64,000 nt of DNA from G963422745 sp965214285 (GTDB lineage Bacteria; Actinomycetota; Acidimicrobiia; Acidimicrobiales; Aldehydirespiratoraceae), in contig OZ243946.1 in assembly GCA_965214285.1 (NCBI GenBank), forward strand, positions 1,984,001-2,048,000. The letters run 5' to 3'. Positions within the stretch are counted from its first letter, which is position 1. Every line of letters starts with the position of its first letter. This document shows positions 54,624 to 61,848 of this stretch, one piece after another. The notes beneath the pieces are model-generated. The model searched no databases, had not been told where the DNA came from, and saw only the letters and a program-made list of their open reading frames with translations. The position numbers were made by a program, and so were the translations under genes.

Positions 54624-55298
54624 GTGCTCGTTCGGCGTGTCCCCGCCGGACGGGACATGCTCGCCGAGATCTGCTTCACCGAGCGCTCCGACGGCGACTT
54701 CCGCATCGACGCTCCGGCCGGCGCTCTCGCGGCGCGGCGCCAGGCGGTGATGCCCGGCGGCTGGACCTGGCTGCGACAGGTCCACGGCAGCGCCGTGCAG
54801 ATCGTGGCCGCGCCCGGCGACCGCGCCGGCTCACAGGCCGACGTGGCGCTCACCCGCTGTGCCGAGGCGGTGCTGGCTGTGCAGACCGCCGACTGTGCCC
54901 CTGTGTGCCTGGTCGGCGACGCCGAGATAGCGGTCGCCCACGCGGGCTGGCGCGGCCTGGTGGCGGGCGTGCTCGGTGCTGCGGTCGACGCCATGGCGAC
55001 CCCGGCTCACGAGCTGCGCGTGCTGATCGGCCCCTGCATCCGCCCCGCCCGCTACGAGTTCGGCCTCGCAGAGCTGGCCGAGGTGGCCGCCGTCGCCGGG
55101 GAGGCTGCCCGCTCGCTCACCTCGCAGGGTGCGCCGGCGCTCGATGTGGCCGCCGCGGCGGTCTCGATCCTGAAACGAGCCGGAGTGTCCGACATCGAGG
55201 ATCTGGGACACGACACGGCCGACGAGCGCTGGTTCTCGCATCGCGTACGCGGCGACAGCGCCCGCCAGGCAACGGCGCTGCGCCTGATCGCCCCATGA
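54624..55298 (+). CDS. YfiH/LACC1-type multicopper-like protein (purine nucleoside phosphorylase family)
   Basis: 224 residues. The zinc-site signatures are QVHGSAVQIV, TADCAPVCLVG and AHAGWRGLVAG, and CIRPARYEFG lies in the second half. Members act on purine nucleosides, and have been linked to correction of wrong muropeptide precursors in Escherichia coli. The GTG start is 4 bases after ftsZ. Its position in division clusters is conserved in actinobacteria. Confidence 0.85.
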   Translation: MLVRRVPAGRDMLAEICFTERSDGDFRIDAPAGALAARRQAVMPGGWTWLRQVHGSAVQIVAAPGDRAGSQADVALTRCAEAVLAVQTADCAPVCLVGDAEIAVAHAGWRGLVAGVLGAAVDAMATPAHELRVLIGPCIRPARYEFGLAELAEVAAVAGEAARSLTSQGAPALDVAAAAVSILKRAGVSDIEDLGHDTADERWFSHRVRGDSARQATALRLIAP

Positions 55299-56002
55299 CT
55301 GCCGACGCCGCCCTCAGCACCGAGATAGCCGAGCGCCTGGCCAAGGTGCGTACGCGCATCGAGTCCGCAGGCGGCAGCGACGTCACGCTGGTCGGCGTCA
55401 CCAAGGCCTTCGGCATCGAGGCGATCGAGGCCGCGATGCACGCGGGCCTCAGCGACATCGGCGAGAGCTACGCCCAGGAAGCCCTGGCCAAACTGTCCGA
55501 ATTGGCCGAACTGGTCGAGCCGGCTCGTCTCGAGGCGCTGCCTCGGGTGCATTTCGTGGGCCGCCTGCAGCGCAACAAGGTGCGCCGCCTGGCCGGTCTC
55601 GTCGACGTCTGGCAGTCCGTGGACCGCGCCGAGCTGGGCGCCGAGATCGCCAAGCGGGCGCCGGGGGCGACGGTGCTCATTCAGGTCGACATCAGCGGAG
55701 AGCCCGCCAAGGGGGGAGTGGCGCCCGACGAGGCGCCGCGGCTGCTGCACACGCTGCGCACTCAGGGCCTCGACGTCGCGGGCGTGATGGGCATCGCAGC
55801 GCTGGGGCCCCCCGGCGAAGCGCGTCGGGGATTCCGGATGCTGCGGCGCCTGCGCGACCAGCTCGGCCTGGCGGAGTGCTCGATGGGCATGAGCGCCGAT
55901 CTGGAGATCGCCGTCGACGAGGGCGCCACGATGGTGCGCGTCGGAACCGACGTTTTCGGGCCGCGGCCCGCAATCCGCCCGCCGCGCAGCGCCAGGCATT
56001 AG
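55295..56002 (+). CDS. YggS/PLPBP family pyridoxal phosphate-binding protein
   Basis: 235 residues. The PLP lysine lies in LVGVTKAFG, followed by IGESYAQEAL, HFVGRLQRNKVR and the phosphate-binding SMGMSADLEIAVDEGATMVRVG. It buffers free PLP and affects amino acid metabolism; it is not an active racemase. The ATG overlaps the upstream gene by 4 bases. sepF follows after 27 bases. Confidence 0.9.
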   Translation: MTADAALSTEIAERLAKVRTRIESAGGSDVTLVGVTKAFGIEAIEAAMHAGLSDIGESYAQEALAKLSELAELVEPARLEALPRVHFVGRLQRNKVRRLAGLVDVWQSVDRAELGAEIAKRAPGATVLIQVDISGEPAKGGVAPDEAPRLLHTLRTQGLDVAGVMGIAALGPPGEARRGFRMLRRLRDQLGLAECSMGMSADLEIAVDEGATMVRVGTDVFGPRPAIRPPRSARH

Positions 56003-56029
56003 CCTCGCTGCCAGCGAAGGGAGGCAATC

Positions 56030-56608
56030 GTGTCCATGTTCAAGAAGACGATGATCTATCTGGGTCTGGGCCCCGACTCCGAGTACGAGCAGCACGACGA
56101 CTTCATGCACGCCCATGCCGCTGAGCCTGCTGACCCCGGCGACTACCGGGGCGTCGACAGCCCGGCCGTCGCGGCCCCTCCGCCGGGAACGGCGACCGTG
56201 CGCCCGCTGCAGCGCGCCGAGGATCCTGTGAAGGCAGGGCCTGTCGGCTTCGGCAGCGAGCAAGCTCCCGGTGGCCGCGCCGGCGCGCCGCGCTCCGAGA
56301 CTCATCCCTCCACCTTCTCGGGCCAGGCGGTGCGCATTGTGGAGACCCCGACCGTGAAGCCCCACGCGGTGAGCCCGACCTCCTTCAATGACGCCCAGTC
56401 CATCGGCGACCGCTTCAAGTCGGGCCAGCCGGTGATCATCAACCTGCAGGGCGTGAACCGCGATGTCCGCCGGCGCATCGTCGACTTCGCCAGCGGTCTC
56501 TGTTACGCGCTCGCAGGCAAGATGGACCGGGTCGCTGATCAGGTGTACCTGCTCACGCCCAGCGACGTGGTGGTCAGCCGGGCCGACGCCCGTGACGCCC
56601 TGCACTGA
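56030..56608 (+). CDS. sepF: SepF, membrane anchor of FtsZ
   Basis: 192 residues. The N-terminal amphipathic anchor MSMFKKTMIYLGLG is followed by a variable linker and the C-terminal core with IGDRFKSGQPVIINLQGV and RRRIVDFASGLCYALAGKM. SepF ties FtsZ filaments to the membrane in bacteria without FtsA. The GTG start has a strong Shine-Dalgarno AAGGGAGG at about 56016-56023. Confidence 0.92.
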   Translation: MSMFKKTMIYLGLGPDSEYEQHDDFMHAHAAEPADPGDYRGVDSPAVAAPPPGTATVRPLQRAEDPVKAGPVGFGSEQAPGGRAGAPRSETHPSTFSGQAVRIVETPTVKPHAVSPTSFNDAQSIGDRFKSGQPVIINLQGVNRDVRRRIVDFASGLCYALAGKMDRVADQVYLLTPSDVVVSRADARDALH

Positions 56609-56659
56609 CCCGGTGCCCGCGCCCGCTGATCCCGCGCACGTCGAGTCAACGGACGCCTG

Positions 56660-56917
56660 ATGCTGGAGATCATCTGCACGCTGCTGCGGCTGTACCTGAT
56701 CGCCATCTTCGTCAGGGTCGTCCTCAGCTGGTTCCCGATCAACCCCCACGGGGGCTTCGCGGCGATCGCCGGCTTCTTCTACACGATCACCGACGTGGTA
56801 CTCGGGCCGCTGCGGCGCGCCGTTCCGGTGCTGCGCCTCGGCGGCATGGGGCTCGACCTCTCGCCGATCATCGTGATCTTCGGGATCATCATCCTCCAGG
56901 ACATCATCGGCTGCTGA
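56660..56917 (+). CDS. YggT family membrane protein
   Basis: 85 residues with two membrane segments (about 2-22 and 65-83). The YggT motif is seen in FVRVVLSWFPINPHGG and the LGPLRRAVP loop. The function is not fixed; homologues lie between sepF and divIVA in most Gram-positive division clusters, as here. Confidence 0.88.
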   Translation: MLEIICTLLRLYLIAIFVRVVLSWFPINPHGGFAAIAGFFYTITDVVLGPLRRAVPVLRLGGMGLDLSPIIVIFGIIILQDIIGC

Positions 56918-57028
56918 TCCTGCAGGGCGTCATCTGCCGCTGATCCTGCAGGCCCGGCGCTGGCGATCCCGGCAGGGCCGCTTCTGAATCAGACGGCGAA
57001 GGTCCGCCAATCGCAGGTCGGCGCGTCC

Positions 57029-57034
57029 TACTAT
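57029..57034 (+). promoter_or_regulatory. -10 element (TACTAT) for divIVA
   Basis: TACTAT, a strong -10 match, ends 7 bases before the ATG at 57042. It predicts an independent leaderless transcript for divIVA. Confidence 0.55.
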
Positions 57035-57041
57035 CCCGCGC

Positions 57042-58637
57042 ATGGATGGCATGCCAGATACATCAGATCCCTTAGCAGAGCCCGCGGCGGACCCCGTCGA
57101 GTTCAGCGTCGTGCGCAAGGGATACGACCGCAGCGAGGTCGATTCCTACATGTGGAGCGTCTCTCGCAAGCAGATGGTTTTCGAGACCCAGCTGGCCGCC
57201 TACCGGGACCGGGCCCGCGCGGCGGAGGAACAGCTCAGCAAGGCCGCAGACGCCGAGCCCCAGGTGTCCGAGGAGACCATCGCCCGCGCCCTGGTGCTCG
57301 CCCAGCACACTGCGGACACGCTCATCGCCGAGGCCAAGCTGAAGGCCAAGAAGATGTTCGCGGAAGCTCGCAGCAGGGCCGGCGACGCTGCCGCCAAGGG
57401 CGACAACCACGCCGCTCGCGTGGTGGCGGAGGCCGAGTTCGACAGCAAGCGCATCCTCGATGAGGCAGCAGAGGCCGCCAAGGCCGCCGCCATCGAGGAG
57501 CGGGAGCAGATGGCAGCCGCTATCGACGAGCTCGCCGGGAAGCGCGACATACTCCTGGAAGACGTGAGGCTTCTGGAGGAGCACCTCAGCAAACAGCGGT
57601 CGGCACTGCTGGAGTCGCTGCGCGAACTGCAAGACCTGGCCGAGCACCCGGAAGCCCTGCGGTTGGCTGCACCGCCGGAGACGTCGAACCTGCAGGCGCC
57701 CTCCGTTCCCCTCACTGCCGAGGCGCCCGACCCTGTTGCCGCGCCCGCCCCTGTTGCTGCGCCCGCTGTGCCTGTCGACGCCGAAGCAGTCGACACCCCC
57801 GATCTTGCCATCGTGTCCGACGCATCCGAGACAGCCGAGGCCCCTGACCCTGGTGCGCCGGCCGACGCGCCCGACGCCTCAGAGGTGCTCGAGACTCCTG
57901 GCGCTGCTGCGCATGCAGAGTCCGCCGGGCCGGTCGACAATGTCGTGCCCGAGGACATCGGCGCGTCTGGCGAGCCTGCTGCGCCTGCTCCGCGGGCCGG
58001 GCCTGTCGACCCCGTTGAGCCGGCCGGCCCGTTCGCGGCTCTCAGCCGTCTGCACAACGCCGAGACTGCGGAGCCTGCCGGCGCCGTCGACACTGCCGGC
58101 TCGCCTGGCGCCGAGACGGAGACCAGGGGCGACGATCTCTTCTCCGCCTATGCGCTCCGCACCGAAGAGGTGCCGACGGCGGATCCGGCTGTCCGGCCGG
58201 TGGCAGCGCCGCAGCCTCTGGCCCCGCCTGGGCCTGCGCCTTCCGCCGAGCAGCAGTCGCTTCCGCCGGTGATGCTCACCATGCCAGAGGTCGAGGGAGG
58301 CGTGACCGCAGGCGCCGAGTTCGACCTGGGGGCCACAGCCCCCTTCCCGGTGATCGAAGTACCCGACGACGGCCCTGCCGCCGATGCTCAGCGCCCAGCT
58401 CCGCCCGCCAGATCAGGGCAGTCTGCCAGATCAGGGCAGTCTGCCGGTTCAGCGCCGCCCGCCGGCTCAGCGCAGTCTGATGAGCAGGATCCGCCATATG
58501 CGGCCGACAGCTTTCTCGAGCAGCTCCGTGAGGCCGTGTCCTCCCCGGGTGCTCAGCCGGTCGAGGACCCATTCACGGCATTCTTCGAGCAGGACGACGA
58601 CCACAAGGAGCGCTCCTGGTTCGGTCGACGGCGCTGA
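57042..58637 (+). CDS. DivIVA (Wag31-like) polar scaffold with long disordered linker
   Basis: 531 residues. The N-terminal lipid-binding domain has VVRKGYDRSEVDSYMWSV; residues ~50-205 are coiled coil rich in Glu, Ala and Lys. Residues ~205-505 are a low-complexity Ala/Pro/Asp region that includes the perfect hexapeptide repeat ARSGQS twice (58407-58442). The end, FFEQDDDHKERSWFGRRR, is basic-aromatic and may bind membrane or partners. Mycobacterial Wag31 is about 260 residues, so this protein is about twice that size. It organises polar growth or the septum at curved membrane. Confidence 0.85.
   Translation: MDGMPDTSDPLAEPAADPVEFSVVRKGYDRSEVDSYMWSVSRKQMVFETQLAAYRDRARAAEEQLSKAADAEPQVSEETIARALVLAQHTADTLIAEAKLKAKKMFAEARSRAGDAAAKGDNHAARVVAEAEFDSKRILDEAAEAAKAAAIEEREQMAAAIDELAGKRDILLEDVRLLEEHLSKQRSALLESLRELQDLAEHPEALRLAAPPETSNLQAPSVPLTAEAPDPVAAPAPVAAPAVPVDAEAVDTPDLAIVSDASETAEAPDPGAPADAPDASEVLETPGAAAHAESAGPVDNVVPEDIGASGEPAAPAPRAGPVDPVEPAGPFAALSRLHNAETAEPAGAVDTAGSPGAETETRGDDLFSAYALRTEEVPTADPAVRPVAAPQPLAPPGPAPSAEQQSLPPVMLTMPEVEGGVTAGAEFDLGATAPFPVIEVPDDGPAADAQRPAPPARSGQSARSGQSAGSAPPAGSAQSDEQDPPYAADSFLEQLREAVSSPGAQPVEDPFTAFFEQDDDHKERSWFGRRR
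58407..58442 (+). repeat. 18-base perfect tandem repeat inside divIVA
   Basis: Two identical 18-base units, 58407-58424 and 58425-58442, are followed by two degenerate units up to about 58478. They encode ARSGQS twice and then AGSAPP and AGSAQS. The copies are in frame, so the linker length can change without a frameshift. Confidence 0.8.
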
Positions 58638-58683
58638 CCGGCTGAGCTTGGGGTTCAGCAGCGCAGAAGTCCGCGCTGACGCT

Positions 58684-58689
58684 TAGACT
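58684..58689 (+). promoter_or_regulatory. -10 element (TAGACT) for the histone-like/DksA gene
   Basis: TAGACT lies 54 bases before the ATG at 58744. The leader of about 48 bases contains the stem-loop at 58698-58721 and the Shine-Dalgarno AAGGGGAGAGG. Confidence 0.4.
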
Positions 58690-58697
58690 CCCGGCAC

Positions 58698-58721
58698 GCG
58701 ATCCCCGGCATGGCGGATCGC
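58698..58721 (+). promoter_or_regulatory. leader stem-loop upstream of the histone-like/DksA gene
   Basis: GCGATCC (58698-58704) pairs with GGATCGC (58715-58721) around a 10-base loop. It begins near the predicted transcript 5' end and stops two bases before the Shine-Dalgarno, so it could shield the transcript end or affect translation. Confidence 0.35.
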
Positions 58722-58743
58722 GCAAGGGGAGAGGACCACCTCG

Positions 58744-60270
58744 ATGGCCACAAGCAAGAAGTCGGCAGCCCCCGCCGATAACGCACCCGCCAAGCGACCA
58801 GCCAAGAAAGCCCCGGCGAAGAAGGCCCCAGCCAAGAGAGCCGCCCCGGCGAAGAAGGCTGCCCCTGCAAAGAAGGCTGCGCCAGCCAAGAAGGCCCCGG
58901 CGAAGAGGGCTGCGCCGGTCAAGAAGGCCCCGGCCAAGAAGGCTCCGGCGAAGAAGGCACCCGCCAAGCGTGCTGCGCCGAAGAAGGCTGCGCCCGCCAA
59001 GAAGGCCCCGGCCAAGAAGGCGCCCGCCAAGCGGCCCACCCGAGCCAAGAAGGCTGCGCCGGTCAAGAAGGCGCCCGCCAAGCGGCCCACCCGAGCCAAG
59101 AAGGCTGCGCCCGCCAAGAAGGCCGCCCCGGCCAAGAAGGCTCCGGCGAAGAAGGCAGCAGCTAAGCGCCCTGCACCGAAGAAGGCTGCCCCCGCCAAGA
59201 AGGCGGTGAAGAAGGCGCCCGCCAAGCGGCCCACCCGAGCCAAGAAGGCTGCGCCGGTCAAGAAGGCACCGGCCAAGCGCCCTGCGCCGAAGAAGGCCCC
59301 GGTCAAGAAGGCGGCCCCGGCCAAGAAGAAGGCGCCCGTCAAGCGTGCTGCGCCGAAGAAGGCTGCCCCCGCCAAGAAGGCTCCGGCGAAGAAGGCTGCC
59401 CCCGCAAAGAAGGCGGTGAAGAAGGCGCCCGCCAAGCGGCCAGCGCCGAAGAAGGCGGCTGCGGCCAAGAAGGCCCCGGCCAAGAAGGTCCCGGCGAAGA
59501 GGGCGGCCCCGGCGAAGAAGGCGGTGAAGAAGGCGCCCGCCAAGCGGCCAGCGCCGAAGAAGGCGGCTGCGGCCAAGAAGGCCCCGGCGAAGAAGGTCCC
59601 GGCGAAGAGGGCGGCCCCGGCGAAGAAGGCCCCTGCAAAGCGTGCTGCGCCGAAGAAGGCTGCCCCCGCAAAGAAGGCGGTGAAGAAGGCGCCAGCCAAG
59701 CGCTCTGCGCCGAAGAAGGCTGCCCCCGCAAAGAAGGCGGTGAAGAAGGCGCCCGCCAAGCGCCCTGCGCCCAAGAAGGCGGTCAAGAAGGCGCCCGCCA
59801 AGCGCCCAGCGCCGAAGAAGGCGGTCAAGAAAGCCCCTGCCAAGAAGAAGGCCCCCAAGAAGAAGAAGGCCGCCAAGAAGAAGCCCGCCAAGCCGAAGTT
59901 CTCGGCGAAGTTCATCGCCTCGATGAAGGAGAAGCTGCTGATCGAGCGCGGCAAGTACCAGCACTCCGAGGAGAGCTACCGCGCCGAGGCCGAGTCGCTT
60001 CTCGAGGCCCGAGAGCCCGGCGACACCGTGTTCGACGAGGAGTCAGGCGAGGGCGACAGCCTGGCAGTGGAGCGCGAGCGCGACCTCGCCCTCTCCGCCC
60101 AGGCCCACAACACCGTCGACCAGATCGACGCAGCCCTGGCGCGAATCGAGTCCGGCAGCTACGGGATCTGCGTCGTCTCCGGCCTCCCCATCCCCAAGGA
60201 ACGCCTCGAGGCGATCCCCTGGGCGGCCGAGCGGGTGGAATACAAGGTGGGCCGTCTGGGCGGGTTCTGA
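58744..60270 (+). CDS. histone H1-like Lys/Ala/Pro repeat protein fused to a DksA/TraR-like domain
   Basis: 508 residues. Residues ~15-385 are near-continuous KKAPAKK, KKAAPAKK and AKRPAPKK repeats, like eukaryotic H1 tails or mycobacterial HupB tails, and should bind DNA or RNA non-specifically. From residue 386 (FSAKFIASMKEKLL) comes a DksA/TraR coiled coil and C-terminal finger. The finger keeps YGIC and the IPKERLEAIPWA motif, but the usual second to fourth zinc cysteines are Ser, Arg and Tyr. It therefore probably does not bind zinc. DksA proteins act in the RNA polymerase secondary channel. It follows divIVA and precedes rluD. Codon use is repetitive (AAG, GCC), as expected for such tracts. 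Confidence 0.85.
   Translation: MATSKKSAAPADNAPAKRPAKKAPAKKAPAKRAAPAKKAAPAKKAAPAKKAPAKRAAPVKKAPAKKAPAKKAPAKRAAPKKAAPAKKAPAKKAPAKRPTRAKKAAPVKKAPAKRPTRAKKAAPAKKAAPAKKAPAKKAAAKRPAPKKAAPAKKAVKKAPAKRPTRAKKAAPVKKAPAKRPAPKKAPVKKAAPAKKKAPVKRAAPKKAAPAKKAPAKKAAPAKKAVKKAPAKRPAPKKAAAAKKAPAKKVPAKRAAPAKKAVKKAPAKRPAPKKAAAAKKAPAKKVPAKRAAPAKKAPAKRAAPKKAAPAKKAVKKAPAKRSAPKKAAPAKKAVKKAPAKRPAPKKAVKKAPAKRPAPKKAVKKAPAKKKAPKKKKAAKKKPAKPKFSAKFIASMKEKLLIERGKYQHSEESYRAEAESLLEAREPGDTVFDEESGEGDSLAVERERDLALSAQAHNTVDQIDAALARIESGSYGICVVSGLPIPKERLEAIPWAAERVEYKVGRLGGF
59413..59628 (+). repeat. 108-base tandem duplication in the histone-like region
   Basis: Unit 59413-59520 and unit 59521-59628 are identical except for one C-to-G change, which is synonymous or conservative (GCC to GCG). 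Each adds 36 codons. They are followed by 60-base units (59641-59700, 59701-59760, three mismatches) and 42-base units (59761-59802, 59803-59844). Confidence 0.85.
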
Positions 60271-60288
60271 GCGCCCGGCAAGTTCTGG

Positions 60289-61239
60289 GTGCCCGGCAAG
60301 ACAGTGACCGCTGTCAGCGAGACAGTCCCGTCCGGCTTCGACGGCGAGCGGGTCGACCGTTTCGTGGCGGCTCTGACCGGTCGTAGCCGCTCGGCAGTCG
60401 CCGCGCTGCTCGACGGCGGCGCCATCAGCGTCGACGGCCGGGCCGTCAGCACCGCCTCGCTGCGCCTGCACAGCGGCCAGCAGGTGAGCGTGGAGGTTCC
60501 CCCAGAGCTGCGAGCCGTCCCCGAGCCCGATCCGGCTGTCGACTTCACGGTCGTGTACAGCGACGAGCACATCGTGGTGGTCGACAAGCCCCCGGGCCTG
60601 GTGGTTCACCCGGGCCCGGGCCATCCTCACGGCACCCTGGTCAACGGCCTGCTGGCCCGCTTCGCAGAGATCGCGTCGGTCGGCGACCCGCAGCGTCCCG
60701 GCATCGTTCACCGGCTCGACAAGGACACCTCGGGGCTGCTGGTCGTGGCCCGCACCAGCGCGGCCCATTCCGCTCTGGTGAAAGCCCTGGCGGCGCACCT
60801 GCCGGAGCGGGTCTACACAACCCTTGTCTGGGGGCGCCTCTACGCCGACGAAGGCACGATCGACGCCCCGATCGGGCGCTCGGTGCGCAACCGGGTCCGC
60901 ATGACCGTCAGCGACAGCGGGCGGGCGGCGATCACCCGCTACCGGGTGCTGCGGCGCTTCGAGCGGCCCTGCGAGCTGACGCTGCTGGAGTGCCGCCTGG
61001 AGACCGGCAGGACGCATCAGATCCGTGTGCATCTGCGTGCCATCGGGCATCCGGTGGCGGGCGATCGCAGCTACGACGGCGCACGGCCCGGCATCGAGGT
61101 GCCACGGCCCTTCCTGCATGCCTGCAGGCTGGGCTTCGCCCACCCGATCAGCGGCGGGGCCGTCGCCTTCAGCTCGGCTCTGCCCGATGACCTGGCCGCA
61201 GTCCTCGCGCAGTGCAGCGACGCCGGATCAGGGGCCTGA
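60289..61239 (+). CDS. RluD-type 23S rRNA pseudouridine synthase
   Basis: 316 residues. An S4 RNA-binding domain at about 17-75 (RVDRFVAALTGRSRSAVAALL) is followed by the catalytic domain with the aspartate in HRLDKDTSGLLVVAR, GRTHQIRVHLRAIGHPV and LHACRLGF. It isomerises uridines in large-subunit rRNA, helix 69 for RluD itself. The GTG at 60289 is used; a GTG at 60304 region would cut only the first residues. lspA, often next to rluD, is not here. It overlaps the convergent Rrf2 gene by 12 bases. Confidence 0.85.
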   Translation: MPGKTVTAVSETVPSGFDGERVDRFVAALTGRSRSAVAALLDGGAISVDGRAVSTASLRLHSGQQVSVEVPPELRAVPEPDPAVDFTVVYSDEHIVVVDKPPGLVVHPGPGHPHGTLVNGLLARFAEIASVGDPQRPGIVHRLDKDTSGLLVVARTSAAHSALVKALAAHLPERVYTTLVWGRLYADEGTIDAPIGRSVRNRVRMTVSDSGRAAITRYRVLRRFERPCELTLLECRLETGRTHQIRVHLRAIGHPVAGDRSYDGARPGIEVPRPFLHACRLGFAHPISGGAVAFSSALPDDLAAVLAQCSDAGSGA

Positions 61240-61713
61240 GGCGACCGCCGGCGCGTCCGACTGGTCTTGCGCCTGGGCATCGGCGGGCCAGGGCGCCTCG
61301 CCGCGGGCCATGCAGGCGATGTCGGCGAGGCTGAAGGACTCCAGGAAGCTCTGCATGTGACACCCGGCAGCGCCCCAGATGGCCAGCAGCACGCATTGCC
61401 CCTCGTGGTCGCAGGCCCCGTCGGTGTGAGGATCGCCGAAGTCGCCGGCGGTGATCGGCCCGTCGACCGCACGCACGATCTCGCTCAGCCTGATCGCCTC
61501 AGGGGGACGGGCCAGCACGTAGCCGCCGCCCACGCCGCGCTTTGAGCGCACGATGCCGGCGCCCTTCAGTGCCAGCAGGATCTGCTCCAGATACGGCTGG
61601 GGCAGGGCGGTGCGCTCGGCTATCTCACGCACCGAGGTGGGGGTCTGCGCAGTGTGCAGCGCCAGCGAGAGCAGCGCTCTGGCCGCATAGTCCCCCCGAG
61701 TCGAGACGCGCAT
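61228..61713 (-). CDS. Rrf2-family transcriptional regulator (IscR/NsrR type)
   Basis: 161 residues. The winged helix has STRGDYAARALLSLAL, LPQPYLEQILLALKGAGIV and GVGGGYVLARPPEAI. Three cysteines follow at CDHEGQC then WGAAGC, spaced like the iron-sulfur ligands of IscR, NsrR and RsrR, so it probably senses Fe-S status, nitric oxide or redox state. No iron-sulfur assembly genes are in the window. The tail is acidic. A TAGAGT hexamer ends 6 bases before the ATG. Confidence 0.85.
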   Translation of the reverse strand: MRVSTRGDYAARALLSLALHTAQTPTSVREIAERTALPQPYLEQILLALKGAGIVRSKRGVGGGYVLARPPEAIRLSEIVRAVDGPITAGDFGDPHTDGACDHEGQCVLLAIWGAAGCHMQSFLESFSLADIACMARGEAPWPADAQAQDQSDAPAVASGP

Positions 61714-61719
61714 GACAGG

Positions 61720-61725
61720 ACTCTA
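61720..61725 (-). promoter_or_regulatory. -10 element (TAGAGT), leaderless start of the Rrf2 gene
   Basis: On the minus strand TAGAGT ends 6 bases before the ATG at 61713. Confidence 0.5.
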
Positions 61726-61836
61726 GGCCGTCAGGCCGGCCGTGATCCCGCCCGGGTCTGCCACGACCGGCGCCGCGATCCCGGCGGGTGGCGCGGCTGG
61801 TCCGCGCGATCCGATGAGAGTGTCGCCGGCCGTCGC

Positions 61837-61842
61837 TAGGGT
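61837..61842 (+). promoter_or_regulatory. -10 element (TAGGGT), leaderless start of the phosphodiesterase gene
   Basis: TAGGGT ends 6 bases before the ATG at 61849. Confidence 0.5.
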
Positions 61843-61848
61843 GAAGCG

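Noticed and set aside
54624..55298. Annotation as a laccase
   Set aside because: The TADC and HAGWRG motifs belong to the YfiH/LACC1 family, which is not a classical multicopper laccase.
58800..59890. CRISPR-like regular repeats
   Set aside because: Repeat units of 42, 60 and 108 bases are translated as Lys/Ala/Pro codons in a single frame, with no unique spacers.
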